In this document: positions 45,808 through 57,319 of the stretch, piece after piece
Numbering within the stretch: position 1 is the stretch's first letter
Layout: each line of letters begins with the position of its first letter
From: Pollenia angustigena
Lineage: Eukaryota; Arthropoda; Insecta; Diptera; Polleniidae
DNA length: 64,000 nt
Direction: 5' to 3'
NCBI GenBank assembly: GCA_930367215.1
Contig: OV884058.1
Coordinates: forward strand, 171,102,478-171,166,477
Position numbers and translations under genes: made by a program
Notes under the pieces: model-generated
The model's input: the letters and a program-made list of their open reading frames with translations, nothing else
The model's database searches: none
What the model was told of the DNA's origin: nothing

Positions 45808-48172
45808 ATATGGACCCCTACTTTTTTCTATATACGTGAACGACTTGCCCAGTCAGCTAATGCACAGTTGTATTAGGATGTATGCGGATGACGTGCAACT
45901 ATATATAAGTAGCAGAACAAACGGATTTGAACATAAGCTTAATGCATGCAGACTTAGAACGAGTTGCGGTATGGGCTGCTATCAATGGTCTTAGCCTAAA
46001 CCCAAAAAAATCAAAATGTATGTTGCTTCATAAAAGGTCGTATCGCAAATTTGAAGCACCTAGACTCTACATTGACGGCCAACAAATTGAAGTCGTCCGA
46101 AAAGTGAAGAACTTGGGTATAACGTTCAATGACACGTTAACTTGGTCAGATAACATTTCAATAACATGTGGAATAACGTTCTCAATGCTTCGTAGCTTGT
46201 GGCCAACACAATTTTGTACTCCATTTAGGATCCGACTGCTTCTGGCGAAAACTTACTTGATTCCGAAGTTAACATATGCCTGTGAAATATTTTCAAATTG
46301 TGATGCAAAAAGCAGATCGAGACTAAACGTGACATTTAACAATATAACAAGATACGTTTTTGGCCTCAAATCCTATGGGAATCGCCAGCACATAAGTTTT
46401 TACTCTAGGCAAATCTGCGGGGTTCCTCTCGATGACCTTATGAAAATAAAAACGTTGCAACTACTCCACAAAATAATCAACACACATCAACCCGAAGAAA
46501 TGTACAATCGTCTCAATTTCACCCGATCTGAAAGGAACAAAACAATAATACCCATGAGATACCAAACACTAGTATCAGAATGGCAGTTCTTTATACCCAC
46601 TATACGTCTCTGGAATACTCTCCCATCAAACATTACGGCAGCAAGCAACGCGTTGGATTTTAAGAGGAAAATTTTTCAGTATTATTCTCGAACGTAACTC
46701 TTATTTTTTCCAAATATTACCACTATAAACAAATTTAGACTCCACATTAGAGTTTTTTTTTTCCCGGAGTTTTTCGATTCCCGGGAAAGCGGGAAAATTT
46801 TTTAAATTTCCCGGGATCCCGGGATCCCGCTCCATACAAATAATACAAAGTAAACTTGGTTTTATTAATGAAAAAAACTTTTATAAACAAACGTAAGGGA
46901 ACTTGTTTACAAAGTAAGTAAAATAAATGCTTAAATACTACAAAAATTAATTGAAGATTGAAAGCGGAACTTGAATTATTATTACCTTTGGCTATTATAA
47001 GTAAATTCCGTATTATGATGATCTAGTTCAAGATAAAATAAACATAACAATTGAGTTACTCAAGATATGAGATCAAAAAGTAAAATCATAAAATATATAA
47101 AATATTTTAATAAATATATTAACATTTTTTAACGGCGTAGGAAATTACTTTCTGACACACTCAAAGCGTTTAGTGAGTCGCCAAAGAGTATATTTCTGAT
47201 TTTGTTTACAGATTACCATATTTCCGAAAAATTTCGTTTACTTTTTTACCGAGGTTGGACAAATAATTAAAAGTGCACCGTTGTTGCATGCTTCTGATGT
47301 CAAGGTTGATGCAACAAATAGCATCATCCGGACTACTTCTTACAAACTATTTCTTTTCATTAGGTCCATCTGTAATCTTTAGGACAATGTATTTTTCAAA
47401 TTGTATGTTTTAGTAACTTACACGAGTTTCATTATTTTTTTATTTCGGTTTCCCCGCACTTCCCGGATATATTACCAAGCTCGATTTTTTTTTTTTTTTT
47501 TGTAGATACGACTATGTTGCAATAACGGAGCGATGTGTTTATGTATATCCTATTTTTAAGACTTGTCCATGGTCAATGAGAATTTACTGCCTGCATCTTA
47601 TTTTGAATTTATGTTCTTTATCAATTCATCACTTCACTAAATTTATTAATTATCAACTGTTGCACTGCCCATTCTGCTTTTTATAGATTTATTGCCGCAG
47701 GAGACATTGATTTACGTTTGTACACATTTCTTATAATTGATATAATCGACAACCCATCCACAGATGCTAATTTTTAGAGAAAAGAAAACTAAATTTCAGA
47801 GTAAAAATAGCTGTTTTCTGAAACTATGAAGAACTTTTTATTTCCCGGGATCCCGCAACAAAAATCCCGGAAACGGGAAACATAAATAAGTGAAAAAACC
47901 CTACTCCACATCCAATTAAAAATATTATTTTTATTATTGAAATTATTATTATATTTTTTTATAACTAATTGTGTACTTCTGCCATTTCTCGATTATATTT
48001 CTTTTCCGTAATTATTTTTAATTAATTTTATACTTTTGGTATTTTTAAAATTATTAATCTTGTTAGTAATCATTCTTAACTAATTGTATACTTCTGCTAT
48101 TTTTAAAACTTAAGTTTTGTTGTAGAAGCTCACATAAATAAATAAATAAAATAAATAAAAATAAATATGCAA
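45808..48172 (+). pseudogene. 5'-truncated CR1/L2-like non-LTR element, split by a hAT
   Basis: Begins at GPLLFSIYVNDLPSQL (45816-), continues through the catalytic box RMYADDVQLYI (YADD at 45881-45892), then a frameshift near 45928 leads into a 256-codon open frame that ends at 46697. That frame carries NGLSLNPKKSKCMLLHKRSY, KVKNLGITFNDTLTW, a thumb-like region and the C-terminal IRLWNTLPSNI...FKRKIFQYY. The LNP.KSK and RLWN.LP wording fits CR1/L2-type reverse transcriptases. The upstream endonuclease domain is missing. The 3' untranslated region is interrupted by 46748-47903 and resumes to an (AAAT)n tail at 48133-48172. Confidence 0.85.
46748..47903. mobile_element. 1156-bp hAT-like element with exact 8-bp TSD CTCCACAT
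   Basis: Left TAGAGTTTTTT, right (inverted) TAGGGTTTTTT. CTCCACAT lies at 46740-46747 and 47904-47911. Subterminal CCCGGGATCCCGGGATCCCG and its relatives near 47848-47880 form strongly self-complementary GC-rich ends in AT-rich DNA. It sits in the 3' untranslated part of the CR1/L2-like element, so it arrived later. Same family as 38579-39659. No transposase frame. Confidence 0.9.
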
Positions 48173-48889
48173 CATTTATATCAGAAAAGAAATCACCATG
48201 GTTTTTTCAAGATTGAAAGCTTGAACTCATTGAAAGAAACAGTTTTTAATGTTTAATTTTATAAATTAATTTATAAAAAGAATAGGTATACAAAAGACCT
48301 CACATTATTTAGAGACTAATCTCATATATTTATGGCACAAATAGTCCCTAAAAATATGCTATTAAAAGTTAGTAAGATCGATACAGATGTCATTAAAATA
48401 TTAGCAGAAAACGATAATTGATCTTAATTTTTACACAAACTTTTTTCACTGATTTTTTTTTTAATTTTAGCGGTATTTTGCTCAATTTATATAAATCAAC
48501 ACAATTTTACTCTCATTTATATTTCATACTTTTGCCTTCAAAATTTATACTTTTAAAGTTCGTTCCACTTTCTATTATGTTTTTTTACATTTTTATAAAT
48601 AAATTTTTTATACGTGCCTTTATTCTGCAAATTTTCAATACTTTTACATTAGATTATACATTTGCTTCTATAAGTTTCTTGAATTTAATGTAAATTTCAT
48701 TGTATTTACACAAATAAAAGAAAATAACGACTACTATTTTTTCATTACAAACATCATCATCATTTTTTATGCATTAATTTTCACTTCTTGCCACAACTGC
48801 AGCAGCAGCATTAGCACCATGCCGCTTTTGCAACAATAAAATAAAGAAAACTAATGATTTTTTGTTTTTTTAATTTTTGTTTGTTTCAG
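48173..48889 (+). other. Intron sequence upstream of the coding exon
   Basis: AT-rich, with CTGCAGCAGCAGCATTAGC near 48798. It ends in a polypyrimidine-like T-rich tract and TTTGTTTCAG, the acceptor. Confidence 0.65.
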
Positions 48890-49393
48890 GTGTTATACCA
48901 TGAAATAGTATCACACGCTCGAGTAGTAAGTGCCTGTATAAGAGCTGCATCTGAAAAGCAGCAAAAGCAACTTAAACAACAGCAGCAGCAGCAACACAAC
49001 CAGCAACAACAACAATTGCAGCACGATTCATATAATACAGATGCCAGTTTAATTGCGGAACAAACCAATTCCTCACTTTCATCAACAGACGATACAACAA
49101 CCACCACCACCACAACTGTAACTGCAACATCATCAGCATCTTCATCAACATCATCATCGGCAGCAACGACATCAGGTGTTGTTTGTTCATCAGCCACAAC
49201 ATTATTGGATCATCAAATTAGTCCTAATACAACTGCTGCAATATCAACAACTATAGGATCAGGTCATTCCTCTAAGAAATCGGATAGCAATAGTTTAGAA
49301 CGTTTACAGAACCGCTATCATCTGTTGTATTTGAAAGCTTTTGAGGTACAATTGTGGCTTGATCATTTGTTGCGCAAGAAAAGTTCATCGGCG
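48890..49393 (+). CDS. Internal exon of a spectrin-repeat-like protein (klarsicht/nesprin candidate)
   Basis: Acceptor TTTGTTTCAG ends at 48889 and donor GCG|GTAAGT starts at 49394. Both boundaries are phase 0, and the exon is open for 168 codons. Residues 1-23 (VLYHEIVSHARVVSACIRAA...) look like an amphipathic helix. Residues 24-44 are glutamine-rich. Residues 61-96 are mostly Thr and Ser, including an eight-Thr run at 69-76. Residues 134-164 (LERLQNRYHLLYLKAFEVQL, then WLDHLLRKK) look like a second helix typical of spectrin-type bundles, where an L-RY--LYLKA-E-Q-WL pattern occurs in nesprin/klarsicht-type proteins linking nucleus or organelles to cytoskeleton. The low-complexity insert would sit in an inter-helix loop. 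An ATG at 48854 lies in the intron and is not the start. The gene name is a guess; being a real spliced exon is well supported. Confidence 0.8.
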
Positions 49394-50304
49394 GTAAGTT
49401 AAAAGAAAAATTTTATTATTTTCTATTTAAACGTGCAGAGAAAAAATGCTCGCTTGAATTTTTTCAATTCAACCATTAATCAAAAATAAAATTAGTTTTA
49501 ATTAACAAATTTAATCAAGTGAACAACATTCAGCAGAATATGTTTTTTATATTGATACTATTAATTTGTTTACTTGTGGAAATTTAATTTATGTTTTAAC
49601 TAGCATCACAAATTTTTTAATTGAAATCAATTTGTATTTCTTTCTGTGTAATTTAGGGAAGATACTCTTCCTCATTAATGTCCCAATGTTTCACCTTGTT
49701 TGTTTAATCAAAAAAAGATCTTCATACAACCAATCGCGATAGAAATAAGAAAAATTAATTTAAAGAAACACTCAAGCTGATATCTCTCAGCAACTCCAAT
49801 TTTTCTTAAAATAAATTCTAATTATTTCTATTACGATTTGTTTTCGCAAATCTGTTGTGATGCGATGACGATGCGTAGAATTTTGAAAACAAAAGTCAAG
49901 GTGAGCGACTTCTCTTGCACTTTCGTGTCTAAAACTTGTCCCAAACGAAGTCTTGGGCAGAGTTTTTCATTTAGTTGTTTGTTAAGTTTTGTTCAGTTCA
50001 AAAAAAGAAAAAACCATGTTCGTTCTTTTCTTTAAGTTGTTCGTCAACATCAGATTGCTCGTCTGAGTATTGTAAAATTCTGGGAAATTACTGCTGGACA
50101 TCAAAATTGAATTCAACGAATCGAGAATTTTGGTTATGCCAAAACTTTATTTGGTTTTTGCTGCTGGTTCTTTTTATTGTCTGAGATATACAATGGTTGT
50201 CATGCACATATGACAACACATTTTCCATTCTATTTGACATACAAAATTTGCCGTAGAAAGCCGTCGTAAACATCATCTATTTTACTTTGACAATGGTTTT
50301 TCTT
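49394..50304 (+). other. Intron sequence downstream of the coding exon
   Basis: Starts with GTAAGT. No further exon-like open frame with splice sites was found up to the window end. Confidence 0.6.
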
Positions 50305-50677
50305 CCCTGCAAATAATATTGGACCACCTGATCCATTTTGATAAAATGGACTACTCCATGGACTGGTCCGACGTAATGCAAGCATGGACCATGTCATTGT
50401 TAAAAAGTGTTTGTAGTGAGACGACATGTCTTCGTTTTTTAACGACATGCTTTCGTTTTTAAACGACTTCAAAACTAATCCTCTTAAGTATACCATGGAG
50501 TAGTTTTAAAACTACTATTTTGTAGTCCAAAGCTGGGTTATATGGTCCACCCCTAGGACATCGTAATGTTAAATAGACCATGTTTTTTCCATACGTTTGG
50601 TTTACTTTTGGACTAGTCCTAGTCCCGTGTGGGCTAATCTTTACACGCGTGTTTGGACTGGTCCTATTATTTGCATG
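50305..50677 (-). mobile_element. CCCTGCAAATAAT MITE family, copy 2
   Basis: CCCTGCAAATAATATTGGAC at the left and CCTATTATTTGCATGG at the right. The body matches 34124-34466 in inverse orientation (GGACTAGTCC, GACGACATGTCTTC, CCATGGAGTAGTTTTAAAAC). The last bases of the right end are mutated. Confidence 0.85.
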
Positions 50678-50990
50678 GTATTCTCTCGACAATGCTACCC
50701 TACTTTTATTAAATATCAAAAACATTGTAAACTGAAAATTATTAGCAAAATATAATCAAAAATGCCAACAATAAAATAAGAGCGAGCATTTGAAGATACT
50801 GCTGTTAATTTCGTATGAAGTTAAAGACATACTGAACATTTTACGATGTCGAAAGATTGCTTTCTTTCGCACAGACTTTTTAAACAAAAACAAAGTTTTT
50901 AGAAATGGAATTGTAAAAACAATTCGTGTTGTTTAAAGCCCTTCAGCCAAAAAGCTTTGAATCGTGCGCTTCAATAAAATCGCTATTTTT

Positions 50991-51219
50991 TAGCCATGTC
51001 ACAGAGTACAATTCCCTTCGGAATCGAGGAAAACATATTTGTTTATTAATAGAAAGTAAATGTTGATAGTTTTTTGGCTTTTCAGATACAGAAAGCTCTC
51101 ACTCCGTTCATGAAAACAAAAATGGATTCATTTCGAAAACTTTGTTCGTCATTTTCTGAAGCACCAAAATATGGAATGAATTTCGTTTCCGAACGGAATT
51201 GTACTCTGATACATGGCTG
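50991..51219. mobile_element. 229-bp MITE with YAGCCATGT ends
   Basis: TAGCCATGTCACAGAGTACA and the inverted CAGCCATGTATCAGAGTACA, both continuing into ATTCC-TTCGGAA. No matching duplication seen. Confidence 0.75.
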
Positions 51220-51408
51220 ATTGTGTTATGAATGTGAATGACAAAAATAAAAACAAGAAGGGTTTAAAGCGAAAAGAATTCTACACACATAGAACGTATG
51301 ACAACGAAAGTCAATTCCAAGACGAATATCAACGAGCCTTTCTCGGTAATTATGGTTTTTGCGAAAGCACATACATTATTATATAAATAAATAAACAAAA
51401 ATTAAATA

Positions 51409-51843
51409 TGGTCACCTCCAACCAAACTATTTTAAAAGTAAATTTTAAACATATTATGTTTAATATAACCGTGTAGTTGTCAGCGACAACCAGCTTATGG
51501 TTAAATTAGTCCTCCATCAAGAACCCACAACACCATATTATGGTTGCCTCTAAAAATGTTATGGTTAAATATGATAATAATTTGTTTTTATATTTACAAT
51601 AGTAGTTTCCTCTTTTTCAAGAGCAACATATTATAGTTGAAGGCTAACCATGCTATTGTAAGTGCTTAACAAATTTTAGTTATTATTGATCATAACATGT
51701 TTGGTGGCAGCAATAATATGGTTGGGGCTTCTTGATGGAGGCCTAATTTAACCATAATATGGTTACCGCTGACAATAATATGGTTATATTAAACATAATA
51801 TGTTTAAAATTTTCTTTAAAAACAGTTTGGTTGGAGGTGACCA
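51409..51843. mobile_element. 435-bp long-hairpin MITE with TGGTCACC ends, TSD TA
   Basis: TGGTCACCTCCAACCAAACT at the left and the same sequence inverted at the right, each next to TA. Arms pair imperfectly for over 100 bp, and AACCATAATATGGTT-like palindromes are repeated inside (near 51535, 51714, 51753, 51775). Confidence 0.8.
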
Positions 51844-51949
51844 TATTTAAACATGTTATTTCTCTGGGTGTATAAATGTACTTTTGAAACCGAAAAATTG
51901 ATAACACTGTATGTGGGGCGATCATATGTGTTCAACCTTCTCGTCTATG

Positions 51950-52500
51950 CAAAGGTTTTTTAACTTGCCTTAGAGGAGTGCCCAACTAATGTTAAAGTTC
52001 GGTTCAACGCCGCTTATCTTACAACCAGTAGAAAAGATTTGCATGAGTACCTGCCGTATTGGTCTAATCTCATGGAGGTCTTAAGTACTGAACAACAAAC
52101 AAAGCATTTACTAAATTCCTCTGTGTGTAAGAGCAATGAACACATACAGGTAAAATTTAAGTGTCTAACTTGACAAAATTAGACACTCGCCGCTATTTTA
52201 TGAGCTCGAGGTATCTTATCTTCGATGCTTTTTGGAATGTTAGCAACATCTGTGGAATACAGACAGAACCTAGGGAGATCCGTCGGCAAGCCGAACTTCC
52301 CCACAAGTAGTCGAAAATAACCCCTTGTAGCTGACTTTTTAAGATCTCCCTTCCTTATCCCTTGGGTCCAAACAACAACCACCACACGATCCCTAAGGGT
52401 AACAATGAAAGTCAGTCTGGAGCCTTGTCTCCGAGGGATACTGACTTCCGTGGTACCAGATAAACTATCTGGTCATTCGCAATCTCAAAAGATCTGACAA
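51950..52500 (-). pseudogene. Relic of the same family as 7545-8480
   Basis: The inverse of 52410-52490 matches 7770-7850 (both contain TACTGACT-CCGTG-TACCAGATA), and the inverse of about 52030-52065 matches 8250-8285 (ACGGCAGGT-CTC-TG). Order and approximate spacing are the same. A minus-strand frame at 52179-52385 with GDLKKSATRGYFRLLVGKFG is not one I recognise. Decayed. Confidence 0.5.
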
Positions 52501-52930
52501 TTTTTTTTTAAACCCTGCCGAATTCAAGGTACCTGATTTCTCGGGATAATGTGACATTAAAATGTATAATATATCCTTTAAATGTTTCCCTACGTACCCC
52601 CGGGGGGGGGGGCATAAGATACAGCTGACTAAGTATTTGTTTGTGTTCGTTAATCGATAAAAACTTTGTGTTCTTTTGTAAATTGCGGGGTATTGTAATT
52701 TACAGGCAGCCTGTTACGGAGTACCTAACTGATGATAAAGTTTGGGTCAACCCCTGATTAAAAGTTTCATTGTGTTTCTTAACCATTAAAAACTTTGTTT
52801 GCTTCTGTTTGTTCTTCTGCCTGATACGGGTTTAAGCTACATTTCTTCTTTGATAAAATATTTTAAGCTTTATAGGCTTTTTGCACAGATTAACATCTAC
52901 CATCAAAGATGTAGAAAATGTGAAACACTC
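52501..52930. other. Mostly unassigned DNA
   Basis: Includes an 11-base G run at 52602-52612. The stretch 52700-52765 resembles 51955-52020. Confidence 0.4.
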
Positions 52931-53388
52931 GTTTACATTGCTCACATCTAACATCTACCATCAAACAAAAATGTCACCATTTTTGAAAAAAAAAATTCTT
53001 TAAATTAAAAATGTTTTTTTTTCTCACAAAAGTGCCAAAATTTAAAAAGAAAACTCAAAAATGTATTTGAAGTTCAATTTGTTTAAAAATATTAAAAAAT
53101 TCTCAGCAAAAATTAAAGATAAAACTTGAAAAATGGCAACGCTGCTTTCAAAACAAACTGCTTTTTGTCAGTGATGCCACAATAGTAATAGAACTTATTG
53201 CCACTTTTCTAGTGATGACACTTAAATAATCGAAAGATGTAGAATGGAATAAAATGAGATAGGAACCTCTTTTAAAGATGTTGAAATTTGTTTGTTTTAA
53301 GCCCTATGTATTTCCTCTGGAAAGATGTTAACATCTTCGCAAGTGGTGGCAAATTGATGGTAGATGTTAGATGTTGATCAGTGTAAAC
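52931..53388. mobile_element. 458-bp MITE with GTTTACA ends and ACATCTAACATCTACC motif
   Basis: GTTTACATTGCTCACATCTA at the left and the inverted GTTTACACTGATCAACATCT at the right, both followed by ACATCTACCATCAA. An extra copy of AACATCTACCATCAAAGATG lies just outside at about 52892. Confidence 0.75.
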
Positions 53389-53477
53389 AGGATTAGTGTA
53401 AAAGTTCCACCGTATAAAATGTTCTTGGGCTAATAACTTGTAAAAATATTGTAAACACGTGTTTAAGAACTTGATAG

Positions 53478-53958
53478 ACATTTACACCTACGCAAAATCT
53501 AGTACTTACGAGATTTCGCGCCAAATCTAGTTGTTTTTGACTAGATTTCCCATACAAAACAAAATCTTCTTCGTGACTAGATTTCGACGAAATCTACTCA
53601 AAATCTAGTAGTACTTAATGATGCAACTATGGTTTTTTCAATAAAGCATTAAAAAATACTTCCCTGCACAAGAAAAAATGACATTTAAAAAAATTAAAAA
53701 GTTTAATAAAAACTGTAAAAATATAAAAAAGACGAATAATATTGATAAAATAAATATCGTTGATTATTAATAAAAGGTAATGCAAATTTTTAAATGTATA
53801 TTTCTTTTTGTGTTTGTATGTGTAATGAAAAAGTTTTAGTCAGTTGTTTTATTATTAAAACAAAATCTCGCTAATGTCAAAAAAGTATAATGTAAACGCA
53901 CTAGATTTCGAAGAAGATTTTAAATCAAATCTACAAGATTTCGGCCTAATGTAAATGT
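53478..53958. mobile_element. 481-bp MITE with ACATTTACA ends and AAATCTAGT motifs
   Basis: ACATTTACACCTACG at the left and the inverted ACATTTACATTAGGCCG at the right. AAATCTAGT or its inverse recurs at about 53495, 53523, 53539, 53576 and 53601, and near the right end around 53901. It lies only 90 bp from the previous MITE. Confidence 0.7.
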
Positions 53959-55527
53959 AGTATAAAACGAATTTGTATTTGATTTCAGTTATTCTCGTGC
54001 ATATTGTGTGTGGTCATAATTTTTACCCAAAATTTTTAAACGCTAAAATTTTTTACTTGCCCTTAATATTTAAATCTTCTAAGTAATTTACATTTTAAAA
54101 TTGCTTAATTTTTCAAAAATACCTCCAAAATTAACCAAAAATATGCCACTTCAAACAGCTGGCCTTCAAACGTTGCTTTCAAATAAAATTCCTCTTCATC
54201 ACAACGCACACAATTTACTTTATAGAAAATTTAATAAAAGTCAAACAAAAAAAGCTCTTGAAAATCCTAAACTGATTTTAGAGAAAATAAAATAAAATTG
54301 AAACTGACGCGAACACACAAAATCGACATGTAGGGAGATAAATTACAAACTTGAACTTGAAATATGCCACATAAAAAGAAAAACTTAATTTTATTCATTT
54401 TCTAAAGAAAATCAAAATCAATAGGAAGAAATTTACAAAAGATAAAAAAATAACACAAAAACTAACACTTACTTTTTATTCAGTCATTGCGATGCAACAC
54501 TCCGCACTCATTTTAGACACCAAATAGGTGACGATGAAGTTGAAAGACATTGAACTAAATTTTCAATAAAAGACAGAAAAGAAACCTACAACAACTTTTA
54601 AGTGTTGCATACTTAATAAAGTGTCCCCCTGTTGAAACAGCAGGCAGCAGCATTTCCATATTTCACAATGACGATTTTCAGCGCCGAGTTGAAAAAGAAA
54701 ATTTGTGAATGAATGATGGGTGTTGCTTTTGTGCAGAGAAATTTAAGATGTGAGTTTTCTTTTACGAGAAATTTGAAAAAAATAAAAAATTTATTACAGA
54801 TTGTCAAATGAAATTCGATATTAAGTGATTTTTAAAACAGGTAAAACAATGTGTTGAAATTTTTAGCTTTTTAAAACAAATTAGAGATAAATTTATTTTT
54901 TTTTTTCGGTCATTAAATAATAAATTGTTTATGTAGAAAATGTATGTGCTTTAAAAGTACTTGAAATTTTAATGCAAAATGAGCATTAAATTTGAACCAA
55001 ACAAAATTAGAAGATTCTAGCATTCTTAACTAAAGTAGCACAGTGGGGAATATCAAAAAAAAAAAAAGAGAAATAATTACACAGTTTCTAATAGAAGCAA
55101 TGTGAGAAACCTGCCGTTTAAAGTTCGACTGGTTGAAAAATCAATTATTCTCGGAACAAAGACTTAAAAAAACTAATACCGCGGGACAAGTTATGATTAT
55201 ATTTGAATAGGAGTAAATTTTCAGAAATGACCGTTAAAGCTTAAAATTGATCTCCTTCAAAACTAAAAAATAGACTTAAGCTCTTTTTACTTATTGCCAC
55301 AGATATATTGTGGGTGCTTACAAGTAGCGAAGTTGATTTAACGATGTCCGTTGAAATAGGTTTTCCGAAGAGAACAGATATAATAAAGACTAGGTTGTTA
55401 TATATTCAAGTCACATAAAGTCCGCATGTTTTTGCTATTGAAATTTAGCCAGATCGATGCACAAATGGCAGAGATATGGACAAAAAGCTACGTCTGCCTC
55501 TTAATTTTACCCGCAAAATCCAATATT
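53959..55527. other. Unassigned AT-rich DNA
   Basis: A short ORF at 54101-54295 has no coding character. The stretch 55330-55362 carries the dispersed GTTGATTTAACGATGTCCGT core also found near 60088. Confidence 0.45.
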
Positions 55528-55765
55528 CGGGCTTGTTCTGAAAATCACGTGATTTCAAATCACGTGCTTTTGAAATCACACGTGTGATTTTGGGGTGTTC
55601 TGAAAGTCATTCCATTTTTGTGCTTCTCGGTGTGCTATCGGCAATTGAAGATCACACCAAAACACACAAAAACGGGGCACTAAAATATCAGACGTGTGAT
55701 TTTAGAAGGCACATGTGATTTGAAATCACGTGATTTGAGTAAAAGTGATTTGCAGAACAGGCCTG
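55528..55765. mobile_element. 238-bp MITE with CRGGCYTGTTCTG ends, TSD ATT
   Basis: CGGGCTTGTTCTGAAAATCA at the left and the inverted CAGGCCTGTTCTGCAAATCA at the right. ATT lies at 55525-55527 and 55766-55768. AAATCACGTGATTT palindromes repeat in both arms. Confidence 0.75.
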
Positions 55766-55821
55766 ATTGATGCTTGTTTTTAGTTTTGTTTGATAAGGTA
55801 AAGGAAAGTAAAGGAAACTAA

Positions 55822-55970
55822 CAGCCTGTTCATGGATTTCGAACGTCATCGTTCGCCTAGAAAATTACATTTAAAACAAAAACAAAATTCGAACATTCTT
55901 CGAAGTTTGTTTTTGTTTTTAATGTAATTTTCTATGCGAACGATGACGTTCGATATCGTTGAACAGGCAG
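55822..55970. mobile_element. 149-bp PIF/Harbinger-like hairpin MITE, TSD TAA
   Basis: CAGCCTGTTCATGGATTTCG and the inverted CTGCCTGTTCAACGATATCG lead into an exact GAACGTCATCGTTCGC in both arms. TAA lies at 55819-55821 and 55971-55973. Confidence 0.85.
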
Positions 55971-55973
55971 TAA

Positions 55974-56040
55974 ATATTTGTCGAACCCGCAACCCCAGCG
56001 CTGATAGACTAGCTCAATACCAGCCAGCCTACCGAGGCAC
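55974..56040 (-). mobile_element. tRNA-derived SINE fragment, minus strand
   Basis: The inverse reads GTGCCTCGGTAGGCTGGCTG and ends GGGTTGCGGGTTCGA, matching the head of 43571-43714. It is cut off within the B box where the MITE at 55822-55970 adjoins it. Confidence 0.75.
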
Positions 56041-56279
56041 AAAAAACGGAGATACCAAAAACTTACAAATGGACAGATGAACAACATCTGTAGAACTCTT
56101 ATATCTGAACAGATCTTAAACCATACAAATCAACCTTATAATATAATTTTACATAGACAAATTCTTGGGACATAAAGAAGAATTTTATTAATTTGTGCTT
56201 TTGTTTTGCCTCTCCTTAATCCTTATAAATAAAAAGACGTTATTGTATTTTTTGACCTGTACCAACATTTATAAGGAAG

Positions 56280-56480
56280 TTATGGCATTAAAAGCAAGAG
56301 TAGTATTTGTATGGGAGCTGTTATCAAATATTGACCGATTTCAAAAAAATTTGTAGAGATTATGAAAATGAAGACATGTACTAAGCGCACAAGGTTACAT
56401 GGACAAACAACTAGCCAGCCGTACGTTAGGATATCGTTAAATCGACTCAGTAAGTAATGAGTCGATCAGTTTACTTAAAG
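56280..56480 (-). repeat. Dispersed GAGTCGATTTAACGAT repeat
   Basis: The inverse contains GAGTCGATTTAACGATATCC, GGCTGGCTAGTTGTTTGTCC and ATGTAACCTTGTGCGCTTA, the same order of words as 60080-60140. Probably a 3' untranslated or non-coding transposon segment common in this genome. Confidence 0.55.
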
Positions 56481-56707
56481 TTGGGTCTAAGAGCAATATC
56501 TTTTAGTGTTACACACATCAGCGCAAGCCCTAATACACACTATTGTGGCGTGGAGAAGCAAAAATGCCTCCTTTTTTGTCAAAGGCAGACAAAAGTGCAG
56601 ACGCTTCGCTGACATTGTCAGCAAAACAATTGACAAAATTGCCGAGTTATAGACACTTGATTCCAAGCTTCCTACAGGGATACGAGTACATATACTGATG
56701 TATGTAT

Positions 56708-57311
56708 CAGAGATCAGCAATGAATCGCTTTTTCGCTACTCATACTGACTCATGCAATTGTAAGTATAAGTGCGTAGAAATCATTTAAACTAAACTACTC
56801 TGATTCACTCATACTCACAAGAGAAATATTTATGAGTGCGACGTCGACATTATACGCATACTCATAAATGACCTCAGCTTGATTTATAATTTCAAGAAAA
56901 TACTTATAATACTCACAATGATTCAAATCATTTAGCTCATCCATTTACCGTTTTAACACAACAGAGACAACACACAACTTAATAATCAGCGCTTCCAGAT
57001 AAATTTGCCGAAAAATCGTCTACTTCATACATGTTACTTTAGTAAACTGTAATTGCCAAATCGTCACTTTGCTAATTTGGGGACAAATCTGGCAGCCTCG
57101 CATTTTGCTTCGCCTATACACATTGACTTGAGTAGATTCTAAATCAAACACTACAAATGTTGGTAAGTATGAGTACGATGAATAACATGAAACTTTTGAG
57201 TGAATATGAGTTTGAATCACATTGGAATAAGTATGAGTGCGTATAAGTACAAGAATTTATGAGTCATGATTTAGCTCTACTCACTTTTTCACTACTCATT
57301 GCTGATCTCTG
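56708..57311. mobile_element. 604-bp hAT-like element, exact TSD GTATGTAT, TATGAGT repeats
   Basis: CAGAGATCAGCAATGAATCG at the left and the inverted CAGAGATCAGCAATGAGTAG at the right. GTATGTAT lies at 56700-56707 and 57312-57319. TATGAGT or ACTCATA occurs more than ten times, mainly in both subterminal zones, which would suit transposase binding. No coding capacity. Confidence 0.9.
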
Positions 57312-57319
57312 GTATGTAT

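Noticed and set aside
48854..48889. ATG-initiated extension of the exon
   Set aside because: MIFCFFNFCLF is translated polypyrimidine tract; the AG acceptor at 48888-48889 marks the true exon boundary.
48886..49197. 103-codon minus-strand ORF opposite the exon
   Set aside because: A by-product of CAG/ACA/TCA-rich codons on the coding strand. No start context or homology.
54101..54295. 64-codon plus-strand ORF, K/L/N-rich
   Set aside because: Typical of AT-rich DNA. No splice sites or homology recognised.
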